From CALREJ01 sp964533375 (GTDB lineage Bacteria > Patescibacteriota > Gracilibacteria > Peribacterales > Peribacteraceae): a DNA stretch of 64,000 bases. Positions 1 to 7,906 of the stretch are shown here, one piece after another (positions within the stretch are counted from its first letter, which is position 1; each line of letters begins with the position of its first letter). The notes under the pieces are model-generated. The model had not been told where the DNA came from. It searched no databases and worked only from the letters and a program-made list of their open reading frames with translations. Where the stretch lies: positions 310,001 to 374,000 of the forward strand of contig CAZHLW010000001.1 in assembly GCA_964533375.1 (NCBI GenBank), read 5' to 3'. Both the position numbers and the translations under genes were made by a program.

Positions 1-1611
1 TCTGTGGCGTGCGTACGACAGATCCTTCGGTACGAGTGTGGTCCAGTATCCGAAGAGTTCGTTCTCGGCGTTGATCTCCACTTTATCGAGCACAGACTCG
101 CGTCCCTGGTCACCCATGTAGAGCACCTGTGGCTTGTGGCAATCGTCGCGGATGGCGGCACGGCTGGCAGTATCACCCTCAATAATATTGCGCTCGAATT
201 TTCTGCTGTGACCGTTCTCAATGTAGTGCTCCGTCTGCTCCTTGTTGAACTCGCTTTCAGCGTGTATGCGATCTGCATGTTCGTTGCCGTAGTTGTGCTC
301 ATACACCCATACGCGGTTATACATCAGTTGCAGCAAACGGCCAAAGACACGCGGTCCTTTGCGCATGGCATTGAGATACATCCACTGCAGATCCTCCGGC
401 ATTTCGCGGATCATCGCGCGCATGTTTTCCGCAATCTCCATGGGGTCCGGCGTCTCTTTTTCTTCCAGCTGCTGTGACGGTTTTTTCTGCGCATGAGTGC
501 GCAGGTATTCCTGCATGGAATCGAGGTCTTCGTCGTCATCGTATCTGGCCTGCGCAATAGTGAGCACCGCTGCGGCATCGTCCCAGTCTTTCGTATCCAG
601 CAGGTGGCGGATGCGTTTCTTCATGCTGTCCAGCGCAGGATCTTTTTCTTCAGGGCTGTCACTGTCTTTTATGCGCAGCCGCACTTCCTGCAGATAGCTC
701 ATGCGCTGTTCGTAATTGAGCAGCAGGAAGGCATTTGCCGTGAGGACCCGCAGACCGCGAGGCGAGCCGTTTTTCCGCATATCTTCATGCAGTTCATTGA
801 ATGTTTCACGTGCTGCTTTCCAGTTTTGGATGAACGGCTTTACTGTGTCGTTCACAAATGTAAACGGATCATCCGCTTCCATAATACGGTTCAGCCATTC
901 GCCGACCTTGCTCTTGTGCATGTACCCGGCGCCCGCTGCATCGTCGAGGGTGGCTTTCACCTGGTCGAACAGACCGATGTGTTTCCGTTCGTAGGCAATA
1001 AGCGCCGCTTTGGCTGCATATACTTTGTTCTTGCGTTCCTTGAAGGGGAGCGCCAGGAATTCCTGGATTTTCATCACTTTTCGCAGTTCCGGAATTCTGT
1101 TTTCTTTCACGTTCAGTTTCTTGGCCAGACGGCGGACCTCCAGACGCACTTCGGCGGTTTCTTTCCATCCCGAGAAGTATTCATCGAAGTCATCCATGAT
1201 CCATTTTTTGCGATCCCATTCCAGGACATTGGGGTCGTTGAACCGTTTCATCCATTTGTCCCGGCTGACTTTGCCTATCCACTTTTTTTCCACGGCCTCA
1301 TTCAGCTTTCTTTTGAATTGCGCTTCGTAATCCTGCGCTTCGGAAATGGCTTCGTACAGATACCGGACGTTTTCCTGCATGTACTTCACCTTGCGTTCCG
1401 AGCGGAGGCCTTCCCACATTTTATCGAGCTCTTTGCGTGTTCTTTCATTAATAAGAGGCGTTTGATACATGCGACGGCATTCATCAATACAGAGGTCGAT
1501 TTCCTGCAGGGCTTTGAGGTCTTCCACCTTCCCATCCACCTGATCCTCCACATGCGCTTTGTACATGGTTTCGTGCGAATAGGTGCCGGCACTTGAGGGA
1601 GAGGACGCCAT
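1..1611 (-). CDS. Large charged helical protein of unknown function, C-terminus outside the window
   Basis: An uninterrupted reading frame of 537 codons runs from ATG at 1611 leftward off the window edge, so only the N-terminal part is visible. The product is very rich in Glu, Lys, Arg, Asp and Trp, has almost no hydrophobic stretch, no signal peptide and no recognisable nucleotide-binding or catalytic motif. It looks mostly alpha-helical and cytoplasmic. All overlapping plus-strand frames are broken and low quality, whereas this one is open throughout and uses codons like its neighbours. There is no purine Shine-Dalgarno sequence before the ATG. I do not recognise the family; a structural or scaffold role is only a guess from composition. 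Confidence 0.75.
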   Translation of the reverse strand, partial: MASSPSSAGTYSHETMYKAHVEDQVDGKVEDLKALQEIDLCIDECRRMYQTPLINERTRKELDKMWEGLRSERKVKYMQENVRYLYEAISEAQDYEAQFKRKLNEAVEKKWIGKVSRDKWMKRFNDPNVLEWDRKKWIMDDFDEYFSGWKETAEVRLEVRRLAKKLNVKENRIPELRKVMKIQEFLALPFKERKNKVYAAKAALIAYERKHIGLFDQVKATLDDAAGAGYMHKSKVGEWLNRIMEADDPFTFVNDTVKPFIQNWKAARETFNELHEDMRKNGSPRGLRVLTANAFLLLNYEQRMSYLQEVRLRIKDSDSPEEKDPALDSMKKRIRHLLDTKDWDDAAAVLTIAQARYDDDEDLDSMQEYLRTHAQKKPSQQLEEKETPDPMEIAENMRAMIREMPEDLQWMYLNAMRKGPRVFGRLLQLMYNRVWVYEHNYGNEHADRIHAESEFNKEQTEHYIENGHSRKFERNIIEGDTASRAAIRDDCHKPQVLYMGDQGRESVLDKVEINAENELFGYWTTLVPKDLSYARHR

Positions 1612-1704
1612 GGGTGTGAGGCGCATTCTGACGGTTCGTGATACTGAACTCAAGTATTCCCACCACAATATCTAGTGTCTGATCACATGCCCACCTACTA
1701 TAAA

Positions 1705-1743
1705 TGCCCTCCCGCCTTCGCTCTCTGGAGCTACGGTGGGCAA
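1705..1743. repeat. REP-like palindromic element (CCCGCC...GGTGGG family)
   Basis: An imperfect hairpin whose arms read CCCGCCTTCG and CTACGGTGGG. Related copies occur at 2441-2456, 14778-14818 and 57597-57624. A 34-codon frame (1687-1791) crosses it, but its codons are largely repeat sequence, so I do not call it as a gene. The element lies just upstream of dcd. Confidence 0.55.
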
Positions 1744-1803
1744 GAGAAGCCAAAAGTCCGTGTCTTTACTGACCTGTACAAATACGGGTAAGCTGCACAT
1801 ATT

Positions 1804-2397
1804 ATGATTCTCTCAGATCGCGATATCAAGAAGGCCATTGAATCCGGACGCGTCAAAATCGACTCCGCGCAACCCGAACTCTTCCGCCACATCCACGCCA
1901 GTTCCATGGACCTGCGCCTGGGCAATACCTTCAAGCTGTACGAACACAGCAAGTTCGCCATCCTCGATCCCAAAAACCCCGAAACATTCACCGACCGCAT
2001 GCGCATGATTACGATTGCAGAAGGGGATTCCTTCATTGTACAGCCGGGAGAATTCGTGCTGGGCGTGACCATGGAAACCATCAGCGTGCCGGATGATCTG
2101 GTTGTGCGCGTGGAAGGCCGCAGCTCGCTCGGACGCCTTGGAATCATCGTCCACTCCACCGCAGGATTCGTGGACCCGGGATTCACCGGAACCATCACCC
2201 TCGAAATCAGTAACCTGAATCGCATGCCGGTCGCCTTGTATCCGGGCATGCGCATCTGCCAGCTCGCATTTGAAATGATGACGAGTCCGGCGGAGACGCC
2301 CTACAACATGAAGCCAAACAGCAAGTATCTGAACCAGATTCTGCCCGAAGAGAGCAGGATTATGACGGATACGGAGTTTGCGCAGAGTATGCTCTGA
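1804..2397 (+). CDS. dcd: dCTP deaminase
   Basis: This 197-residue protein should deaminate dCTP to dUTP (or to dUMP in bifunctional members), feeding thymidylate synthesis in the cytosol. It shows the family signature RVEGRSSLGRLG at about residues 102-113, the segment HSTAGFVDPGF at 117-126, and the catalytic-type Glu134 within ITLEIS. Length matches the usual 190-200 residues. The ATG at 1804 gives the expected N-terminus MILSDRDI. It ends in TGA, showing TGA is a stop here. Assignment to the Dcd/DUT trimeric fold is firm; whether it is mono- or bifunctional cannot be told by eye. Confidence 0.95.
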   Translation: MILSDRDIKKAIESGRVKIDSAQPELFRHIHASSMDLRLGNTFKLYEHSKFAILDPKNPETFTDRMRMITIAEGDSFIVQPGEFVLGVTMETISVPDDLVVRVEGRSSLGRLGIIVHSTAGFVDPGFTGTITLEISNLNRMPVALYPGMRICQLAFEMMTSPAETPYNMKPNSKYLNQILPEESRIMTDTEFAQSML

Positions 2398-2416
2398 AGC
2401 TAAAATCTTGCCTCTC

Positions 2417-2456
2417 GGACGATTAGCTCAGCTGGGTCGAGTCCGCCTTGGCGGAC
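2417..2456 (+). repeat. Truncated tRNA-Val 5' copy fused to a short REP-like hairpin
   Basis: The first 19 nt repeat exactly the 5' end of the intact tRNA-Val that begins at 2509 (acceptor strand and D-arm). The copy then diverges and runs into the palindrome GTCCGCCTTGGCGGAC (2441-2456). No anticodon or T-arm follows, so it cannot be a functional tRNA. Confidence 0.6.
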
Positions 2457-2508
2457 GAGCAATGAAAAAAGCTGCGCGTACCACTGTTCTATCAATTCTT
2501 CACAATAC

Positions 2509-2585
2509 GGACGATTAGCTCAGCTGGTTAGAGCGTACGATTCACATTCGTAAGGTCCTCGGTTCGATCCCGAGATCGTCCACCA
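2509..2585 (+). tRNA. tRNA-Val (anticodon CAC)
   Basis: The acceptor arms GGACGAT and ATCGTCC pair perfectly. The anticodon stem TACGA/TCGTA holds the loop TTCACAT, giving anticodon CAC, which reads GTG. The T-arm contains GGTTCGATCC. The CCA end is encoded at 2583-2585. Confidence 0.95.
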
Positions 2586-2690
2586 TTCAAATACAATTCA
2601 CAATCTAGTTTTTCGCGCCTATTCTCTTGCTTAGAAAAGAATCGGTTTTCGGTTCTTAAAGGACATCGCTCATTGAAAGAGAGGGAAGCG

Positions 2691-2852
2691 ATGGTGGGCT
2701 GCAGCACATTTCAATTGTCCCATCTGAAGGGAAGCAGGGTTTTCGCGTTGCGTCCCAATACCAATGCGCCATTAATTGTGTTTACGCTGTTCATGGCTGC
2801 TGGCTTATTGGGATTTGCGGTAGGATCGAGGCTTGGGAGTGGGGCCAGGTAG
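2691..2852 (+). CDS. Small membrane protein, 53 aa, unknown
   Basis: An ATG-started frame encodes 53 residues with one likely membrane span, roughly residues 27-45 (PLIVFTLFMAAGLLGFAVG), flanked by a polar N-terminal half and a basic tail. A purine run (GAGGGAAG) lies a few bases before the ATG, one of the few Shine-Dalgarno-like sites in the window. It lies between tRNA-Val and a hairpin with a T-run, which fits a short monocistronic unit. No family is recognised, and the length makes chance an alternative. Confidence 0.4.
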   Translation: MVGCSTFQLSHLKGSRVFALRPNTNAPLIVFTLFMAAGLLGFAVGSRLGSGAR

Positions 2853-2879
2853 AGATACCGGGCACAATGAGCGTATAAC

Positions 2880-2922
2880 GCCCGTTTCGTACCTGGTTTC
2901 AGGTATAAAACGGGCCGTTTTC
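2880..2922 (+). terminator. Nested hairpin with T-run
   Basis: Outer arms GCCCGTTT and AAACGGGC enclose inner arms TACCTG and CAGGTA, followed by CGTTTT. This could end transcription of the small upstream gene. It stops just before the -10-like box TATCCT (2926-2931) of the next gene. Confidence 0.6.
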
Positions 2923-2937
2923 CTGTATCCTATGCGC

Positions 2938-3591
2938 ATGCCTATCCGCCCCGACCGTATTTTGTATGACGACGAACACCTGCTTATTGTGAATAAGCTG
3001 GAGGGTGAATTGGTCGTGGCTGCGGGGGGATTTGGAAAGAAGCCGCTGTTCGATTTCCTGAAAAAAGATTATCCGACGCTGCGCGTGGTGCATCGTCTGG
3101 ATTTCGGGACATCCGGTGTGATTGTGTTTGGAAAGACGGCGGACGCTGTGCGCAAGATTCGCGAGAAGCAGTTCAAGGGTTGGGTGAAGACGTACCGGGC
3201 ATTGGCTGCAGGCTATATTGATCGTAAACGCGGCACCATCGACCGCTCATTGTCTGCACGCACAAGCAAAGACCTCGTGCCGGCTGTGTCACACTTTACG
3301 GTGCTGGAAGCCTTTCCCACAGCATCGTACGTGGAAGTGCAGATCGATACGGGCCGCAAACATCAGATCCGTCAGCACTTAAAATTCATCGGACACCCGC
3401 TGCTGCTCGATCCTCTCTATGGCAATCAGGAGCTCGATAAAGCGTTCAGGAAGCATCATAAATATCACCGGTTTTTCCTGCATGCGTTCTCGCTCGATTT
3501 TCCGCATCCTATGACCGGAAAACAGCTGCATGTTGAGGCGCCGATTTCACCGGTGTTCGAGAAGGTGCTGAAAGAATTGCGATCCAAATGA
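2938..3591 (+). CDS. RluA-family RNA pseudouridine synthase
   Basis: The protein (217 aa) should isomerise uridine to pseudouridine in rRNA or tRNA. It carries the RluA motif HRLDFGTSG near residues 52-60, whose Asp is the catalytic residue, then the C-terminal TGRKHQIRQHL segment typical of the fold. There is no S4 domain, so it resembles the short RluA/TruC branch; the exact target cannot be assigned. In-frame ATGs exist at 2833, 2932 and 2938. I chose 2938 because the box TATCCT lies exactly 6 nt before it, the spacing seen for many genes here, and because it gives the natural start MPIRPDRIL. Confidence 0.88.
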   Translation: MPIRPDRILYDDEHLLIVNKLEGELVVAAGGFGKKPLFDFLKKDYPTLRVVHRLDFGTSGVIVFGKTADAVRKIREKQFKGWVKTYRALAAGYIDRKRGTIDRSLSARTSKDLVPAVSHFTVLEAFPTASYVEVQIDTGRKHQIRQHLKFIGHPLLLDPLYGNQELDKAFRKHHKYHRFFLHAFSLDFPHPMTGKQLHVEAPISPVFEKVLKELRSK

Positions 3592-3627
3592 TGGACGTAT
3601 AATTCATGATTCATAATTCTTAAATCT

Positions 3628-3636
3628 TGCTACACT
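3628..3636 (+). promoter_or_regulatory. Extended -10 element of trpS (TGCTACACT), leaderless start
   Basis: TGCTACACT ends 6 nt before the trpS ATG. Known sigma-70-type promoters start transcription about 7 nt after the -10 box, so transcript and coding sequence should begin together. No clear -35 is seen. Confidence 0.6.
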
Positions 3637-3642
3637 ACGGGT

Positions 3643-4605
3643 ATGCGCGTCTTTTCGGGAATCCAGCCATCGGGCCAATTGCACTTGGGGAACTACTTCG
3701 GGTCTATCAAGCCGAATGTGGATTTGCAGAAGGAATCGGATCAGAGCTTCTACTTCATTGTGGATCTTCATGCGCTCACAACGGTGCACGATCCCAAAGC
3801 GCTCAAAGCGTATCGGGAGGATGCCGTCCTTGATTTGCTTGCATGCGGATTCGATACCAGGAAATCTATTCTTTTTTATCAGTCCGATGTTCCCGAACAT
3901 ACGGAATTGATGTGGATTCTTTCCACGCTCACACCCATGGGTTTGCTTGAGCGTGCGGTCAGTTATAAAGACAAAGTAGAAAAGGGGATTACCGCATCAG
4001 TCGGTCTCTTTACCTATCCGGTCCTCATGGCTGCCGATATTCTGCTCTACAATGCGGAAATTGTGCCGGTGGGAAAAGACCAGAAACAGCACGTGGAAAT
4101 CGCACGTGACATCGGTATCAAATTTAATAATGCATTCGGGGAGACCTTCGTTCTTCCGGAGCCGCGCATTCGTGAGGAGCAGGCTGTTGTTCCGGGTACC
4201 GACGGGCAAAAAATGAGCAAGAGCTACGGCAACACGATCCCGCTCTTTGGAGATGAGAAGGCTATCAAGAAGGCAATCATGGGCATTGTGACAGACTCCA
4301 AAGGACCGACGGACCCCAAAGATCCGGACAGCTGCATTGTCTACAATATCCACAAACTCTTCCTCGACACATCCGCACAGAAGGCACTCGCGGAGGAATA
4401 CCGCAGTGGTCTTTCCTACGGGGATGCCAAAAAGAAGTTACTCGATACCTACATGGAGTACTTTGCGCCCATGCGGGCAAAGCGTGAGCAGCTTGCGGCC
4501 GATCCGGCGTATGTTGCAGCCGTGATGAAAGATGGCGCTGACCGGGCGTCTGCAGTGGCGGAAAAGACCATGGAAACGGTCAGAAAGGCGATTGGATTGC
4601 GTTAA
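3643..4605 (+). CDS. trpS: Tryptophan--tRNA ligase
   Basis: This 320-residue class I aminoacyl-tRNA synthetase charges tRNA-Trp. The HIGH-type motif appears as PSGQLHLGN (residues 9-17) and the KMSKS loop as GQKMSKS (residues 188-194). Length is normal for bacterial TrpRS. The ATG at 3643 gives the standard N-terminus MRVFSGIQPSG. No Shine-Dalgarno sequence precedes it; the -10-like box is only 6 nt upstream. A promoter for the next gene lies across its 3' end. Confidence 0.97.
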   Translation: MRVFSGIQPSGQLHLGNYFGSIKPNVDLQKESDQSFYFIVDLHALTTVHDPKALKAYREDAVLDLLACGFDTRKSILFYQSDVPEHTELMWILSTLTPMGLLERAVSYKDKVEKGITASVGLFTYPVLMAADILLYNAEIVPVGKDQKQHVEIARDIGIKFNNAFGETFVLPEPRIREEQAVVPGTDGQKMSKSYGNTIPLFGDEKAIKKAIMGIVTDSKGPTDPKDPDSCIVYNIHKLFLDTSAQKALAEEYRSGLSYGDAKKKLLDTYMEYFAPMRAKREQLAADPAYVAAVMKDGADRASAVAEKTMETVRKAIGLR

Positions 4606-4625
4606 AAGGCAAAATAGGCTATAAT
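4597..4625 (+). promoter_or_regulatory. Promoter for the secreted protein at 4666
   Basis: TTGCGT (4597-4602) and a perfect TATAAT (4620-4625) are separated by 17 nt. Transcription would start near 4632, leaving a leader of about 34 nt that ends in a pyrimidine-rich stretch before the ATG. Confidence 0.6.
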
Positions 4626-4665
4626 AAAGATACATTCACATACAAATCCTTTACCATTCTTCTGT

Positions 4666-5259
4666 ATGAAAAAGTCCTTCAAGAAGTCCGAATACTTCCT
4701 TGCCGGTGTCCTTGGACTCATTGCAGCGTTCCCGCTGGCAGTGGAGCCTCCCGCTTTTGCGTCTGATGCCACACTGGATGCTGCGCTTCTTGCCGGTACG
4801 ACCATCCAGCAGAAGGCCTTGAAGAACTACAAGAACTACCGTGCCTCCCGCCGTGATTATCAGGCGTCCCAGGAATTGTGTGTGGAACTCAAAAAAATCG
4901 GCAAGATTGTGGAATGTCCGGATATTAATGATGCTATCGGTATTACAGTCTTTTTGAAGACGCATGATACGCTCAAGAGAACATCCGCCACCGGAAGTTT
5001 TGTCCGGGAGAAACTCACGACTGCGGATCTGAATATCACACAGCTCAACCAGTTGCGCCGCTACCAGCGTCTGAACTCCTGCCCGGAGAGCCTGAAGAAT
5101 TACCTGCCCGGCTTTTTCGAACTCTGCTACACCCTTATAGACGATAACCCTGTTCTCCGCCGCGGTATTGTCGGTCCGAAAGGAGTGACATCCATGCCAC
5201 CTGCGCCGACGCTTGATGAAATTATCGAGGCAAACCAGACGCTCAAGAAGTCACGCTAA
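4666..5259 (+). CDS. Secreted protein of unknown function
   Basis: The 197-residue product starts with a lysine-rich n-region and hydrophobic core (residues 11-26) and a likely signal-peptidase site after AFA (about residue 32), so it is exported. The mature part is polar and helical with five cysteines (in LCVELKK, VECPDI, SCPES, ELCYT) that could form disulfides. It has no enzyme motif that I recognise. It has its own promoter with a perfect TATAAT. Similar small cysteine-containing exported proteins occur at 16707-17339 and 24351-24821, but I see no clear alignment. Confidence 0.8.
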   Translation: MKKSFKKSEYFLAGVLGLIAAFPLAVEPPAFASDATLDAALLAGTTIQQKALKNYKNYRASRRDYQASQELCVELKKIGKIVECPDINDAIGITVFLKTHDTLKRTSATGSFVREKLTTADLNITQLNQLRRYQRLNSCPESLKNYLPGFFELCYTLIDDNPVLRRGIVGPKGVTSMPPAPTLDEIIEANQTLKKSR

Positions 5260-5275
5260 CGCGTGGTTTCTGGCT

Positions 5276-5297
5276 TGTCCTGAGCGGAGTCGAAGGG
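5276..5297. repeat. Dispersed repeat CTGAGCGGAGTCGAAG
   Basis: This short element between two genes belongs to the CTGAGCTTGTCGAAG-type repeats. Other members lie inside the H1-like gene (about 14482-14500) and at 54483-54540. Confidence 0.45.
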
Positions 5298-5340
5298 TCT
5301 TTTGTTTCTTGTTTTGCTGTATGTGGCTTACAGTAGATCT

Positions 5341-5913
5341 ATGTCATCATTGATTCTTGCATCAACCAGCCCGCAGCGGTCATCCCTCCTGAAGGGGATC
5401 GGCGTGGATTTTCAGATTGTGCCGCCGGAAGTGGATGAAGATATCCACCCGGAGCGCGATCCTAAAAAGCGGTGCCAGACACTCGCACGGTTGAAAGCGG
5501 AGGCTGTTGCGTACAGTCACCCGGGACAGTTTGTGCTCGGTGCCGACACGCTCGTTGTCAGCCAGAAAGAAGAACTTCTCGAAAAACCCGTCGACGAAGC
5601 GGAGGCGCGGCGCATGCTTCTGGAGCAGAGTGGCAGTGAGTCTGTCGTGCATTCAGCCATCTGTCTGATCGATCCAAACGGTCAGTTGCACGAGGGGCTC
5701 GATTCATCATCCGTCTTTTTCCGGACACTCGATGAAGCGGATCTGGACTGGTGGATGAAAACAGAGCTATGGCGCGGCCGCAGCGGGGCATTTCAAATAG
5801 ACGGCCCGGGCCAGCTCATGATCGAACGCATAGAGGGGGACTGGTCCGGGATTGTGGGACTCCCTGTGTATCTGTTTGGAGAGCTCGCGAAAGACGCAGG
5901 ATTCACTCTGTAG
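5341..5913 (+). CDS. maf: Maf-family nucleotide pyrophosphatase
   Basis: This 190-residue protein belongs to the Maf house-cleaning enzymes, which hydrolyse non-canonical or canonical NTPs to NMPs. The phosphate-binding start ASTSPQRSSLL (residues 7-17) and the GADTLVV segment near residue 70 carrying the catalytic-type Asp are visible, as is the late GIVGLPVYL segment. The start at 5341 is preceded by TACAGT at exactly 6 nt, and upstream codons look non-coding. Substrate subtype (dTTP/UTP or m7GTP) is not assigned. Confidence 0.92.
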   Translation: MSSLILASTSPQRSSLLKGIGVDFQIVPPEVDEDIHPERDPKKRCQTLARLKAEAVAYSHPGQFVLGADTLVVSQKEELLEKPVDEAEARRMLLEQSGSESVVHSAICLIDPNGQLHEGLDSSSVFFRTLDEADLDWWMKTELWRGRSGAFQIDGPGQLMIERIEGDWSGIVGLPVYLFGELAKDAGFTL

Positions 5914-5942
5914 AGAGGAACCCTGCGCTATCATTGTTCTTT

Positions 5943-6083
5943 TTAAAGCTGACTGTTGTCGATTGCGTTGTTGCCACCCGGGACATCGACTTCCGTGTCG
6001 TACTGTCCTGCTCCGGGGCCGCCTTCGTCGGGAGTGGGCAAAGGATTTTTTGTGTCGTCATCGTCGTCGCCATCAAACCACAT
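5943..6083 (-). CDS. Small acidic protein, 46 aa, unknown
   Basis: A frame of 46 codons starts at ATG 6083 with MWFDGDDDDDTKNPLP and ends in TAA. It is very acidic, Gly/Pro/Asn-rich and has no membrane span. The ATG follows a long pyrimidine-rich leader (CCTTTTCCCCTTATTCTT), the same pre-start style seen before well-supported genes here, which is the main reason for calling it. The opposite strand in this gap has no convincing gene. No family recognised. Confidence 0.45.
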   Translation of the reverse strand: MWFDGDDDDDTKNPLPTPDEGGPGAGQYDTEVDVPGGNNAIDNSQL

Positions 6084-6160
6084 AAGAATAAGGGGAAAAG
6101 GATAAGGTTAAGTGTAAGGTTTTTTGTGATGATGGCAAAGAAATGAGGGACATTTTAGCT

Positions 6161-6204
6161 TGTACATAAGTAGCTTATAGATTTCCTGCGACCTACTTAT
6201 GTAC
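6161..6204. repeat. Palindromic element TGTACATAAGTAG...CTACTTATGTAC, copy 1
   Basis: Inverted arms TACATAAGTAG and CTACTTATGTA flank a short spacer just downstream of the metallopeptidase gene. A second copy with the same arms lies at 52761-52821 downstream of ruvB. Confidence 0.6.
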
Positions 6205-6215
6205 GTATGTATTTC

Positions 6216-6914
6216 CTACAACTGCGGCAGTCTGTAATTGTGCAGTTCCTGCAGCGGGCGCTTGTAACTCGGGAGCATCGACTCCACTTCACGCCAGTAC
6301 GCAGGTGAGTGATTGGCCTGTTTACGGTGTGCGAGTTCGTGGATGATGACGTAGCGGAGGAGTGATGGCGGAACGAAGAGGAGAGCTGTGTTGATCATTA
6401 TGATGCCGCGCGGGGAACAGCTGCCCCACTGGGTGGTTGCAAAACTCAAGCGGACACCGCGGACGGTTACGCCGAATGTTTCCTCGTTGATCTTATGTAC
6501 AAGTGCTGTAATGCGTGCCAGTTCGCGCTCTGCAATGAGTGACCAGAAGAGTCTGTGCAGTGTGGCACGGCGTGCCTTCGGGCTGACGCCGACCTTCCAT
6601 CCGTTTGCATACGCTTTCGTTGTCATGCGTGCAGAGGGCTGCAGTGCAATCATGTATCTTTTGCCGGTCGAGAGAGTGACGCTTTGCGTCTGACCTCCGC
6701 TCAACAAGTGACGGAACGGATCAATCACTTTCTTTTCACGCTCTTCCAATACGAGGTGTGTCATGCGGCGAAGCAGTGACTGAATATGTTCCTGCTCTTC
6801 GGTCTTCGACAAATTTTTGGCGAGGCGAATAATGATGGTATCGCCCTTGCACACAGCACGTGAATGCTTGTTTTTCGTGTATTCTACGCGGTGTCTGAGG
6901 GGTCGCTGTGCCAT
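6216..6914 (-). CDS. YgjP/WLM-like zinc metallopeptidase (M48-related)
   Basis: The 232-residue protein has the zinc motif HELAH at residues 192-196 and a following NHSPAYW (201-207) whose His is the likely third ligand, plus the family hallmark TQWGSCS (161-167). This matches the YgjP-type metal-dependent hydrolase family (DUF45). These are cytoplasmic proteins, sometimes linked to restriction systems, but no restriction genes are nearby. The ATG at 6914 is followed by a basic N-terminus; a TAGACT box lies 10 nt upstream. Confidence 0.88.
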   Translation of the reverse strand: MAQRPLRHRVEYTKNKHSRAVCKGDTIIIRLAKNLSKTEEQEHIQSLLRRMTHLVLEEREKKVIDPFRHLLSGGQTQSVTLSTGKRYMIALQPSARMTTKAYANGWKVGVSPKARRATLHRLFWSLIAERELARITALVHKINEETFGVTVRGVRLSFATTQWGSCSPRGIIMINTALLFVPPSLLRYVIIHELAHRKQANHSPAYWREVESMLPSYKRPLQELHNYRLPQL

Positions 6915-6995
6915 AGGACCGAGAAGTCTAGGCGCTCAAAAAACCCTTGGGAAGTTGTCTTTAGGGGAGGAATATTTTGTAGTAATTCTTTTCGA

Positions 6996-7901
6996 TCAGT
7001 TTTGGGCTCCGGTCTGCAAAGCACCACTTTCGGTTGACGACTCCGCTAACCGCCGCTTCAGGTGACCCACGGTCCAGACAGTCTTCTTACAAGAGGAAAG
7101 CCCTTTCCCGGCCTCACTGATCCGGTTTGCGGCAACTGCTGCGCCGGTGGCTGTTGTAACAGCCTGGTACGCCTCTGTGCCCGTCGTCAGGCATGTAACT
7201 GCCTGCAGGGTGGTTTTCTCGATGAGGGGAGTGCTGTTATTTTCCAGTACTATTTCCTCAATGCGTTTTAACATTAAACCAATAAATGTCAACTGCCTGT
7301 CCGCCCGGATTTTGGTCGTAGCCAGCCAGTACGGAGTGCGGTACTGGGTCTGTAGTTTCACCTTCGTGTCCTGCATGATGGCCGCTGATGTGTAGAGATT
7401 TGCATCAAGGGCATCCACAATCGTCATCTCCGCATCAATCAGATTTTTGATGCTGATGAGTGCGCCGGACTGTATGTCTTTTCTGAGCAGAGGAAGTGTC
7501 GCTACATACGCCTGCTGCTTGCGAAGGAACGACAAATGCAACAGCAGATCACCACGCATGCATGCTGTTGCCTGCTTTGTAATGGTGTCGCGGTTTGCAC
7601 GGCGCAACGCCTCCTGACACTCTGCGCGGAATGCTGCACTCTTTTGCGTGTACTGCGTAACATCGTCCTGCCATGCGGTTTCTTTTGCGGGAACAGGGAG
7701 CAGGTCAGCTCTCTTCGCAGGAAGCGGTCTTCCAAGGAGTGTCTTGAGTACATCAATCTTCATGCGAATGACTGCGCCTGTTTCCATTACTACGCTCCCG
7801 GTTTGTGTCTCCTGTACCGCAGTCACCGTCAAACCCGTGGCGGCATGCACGGAGGTGCTGCCCACAAGAAAGAGACCAATGATGAGTGCGGAGATCGTGA
7901 T
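6996..7901 (-). CDS. Exported protein of unknown function, probable non-AUG (ATC) start
   Basis: The first conventional start is GTG at 7865, but the frame stays open upstream and encodes a hydrophobic signal-like segment (ITISALIIGLFLVG) ending in a VHA-A cleavage site. No ATG, GTG or TTG begins it. An in-frame ATC at 7899-7901 lies 7 nt after the extended -10 box TGCTACAGT, the usual distance for leaderless starts here, so I place the start there. The mature protein is about 280 residues, helical, with three or four cysteines (ECQEAL, TACMRG, VTCLT, SSCKK). No known domain. It follows the glucoamylase gene directly. A frameshift or sequence error is the alternative. Confidence 0.6.
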   Translation of the reverse strand: MTISALIIGLFLVGSTSVHAATGLTVTAVQETQTGSVVMETGAVIRMKIDVLKTLLGRPLPAKRADLLPVPAKETAWQDDVTQYTQKSAAFRAECQEALRRANRDTITKQATACMRGDLLLHLSFLRKQQAYVATLPLLRKDIQSGALISIKNLIDAEMTIVDALDANLYTSAAIMQDTKVKLQTQYRTPYWLATTKIRADRQLTFIGLMLKRIEEIVLENNSTPLIEKTTLQAVTCLTTGTEAYQAVTTATGAAVAANRISEAGKGLSSCKKTVWTVGHLKRRLAESSTESGALQTGAQN

Positions 7902-7906
7902 GGACG

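Noticed and set aside
4..1596. Plus-strand open frames covering the first 1.6 kb
   Set aside because: They are short, overlap one another and show poor composition; the minus-strand frame is open across the entire region.
1687..1791. 34-codon frame before dcd (MPTYYKCPPAFALWSYGG...)
   Set aside because: Most of its codons come from the REP-like palindrome at 1705-1743, so the open frame is probably incidental.
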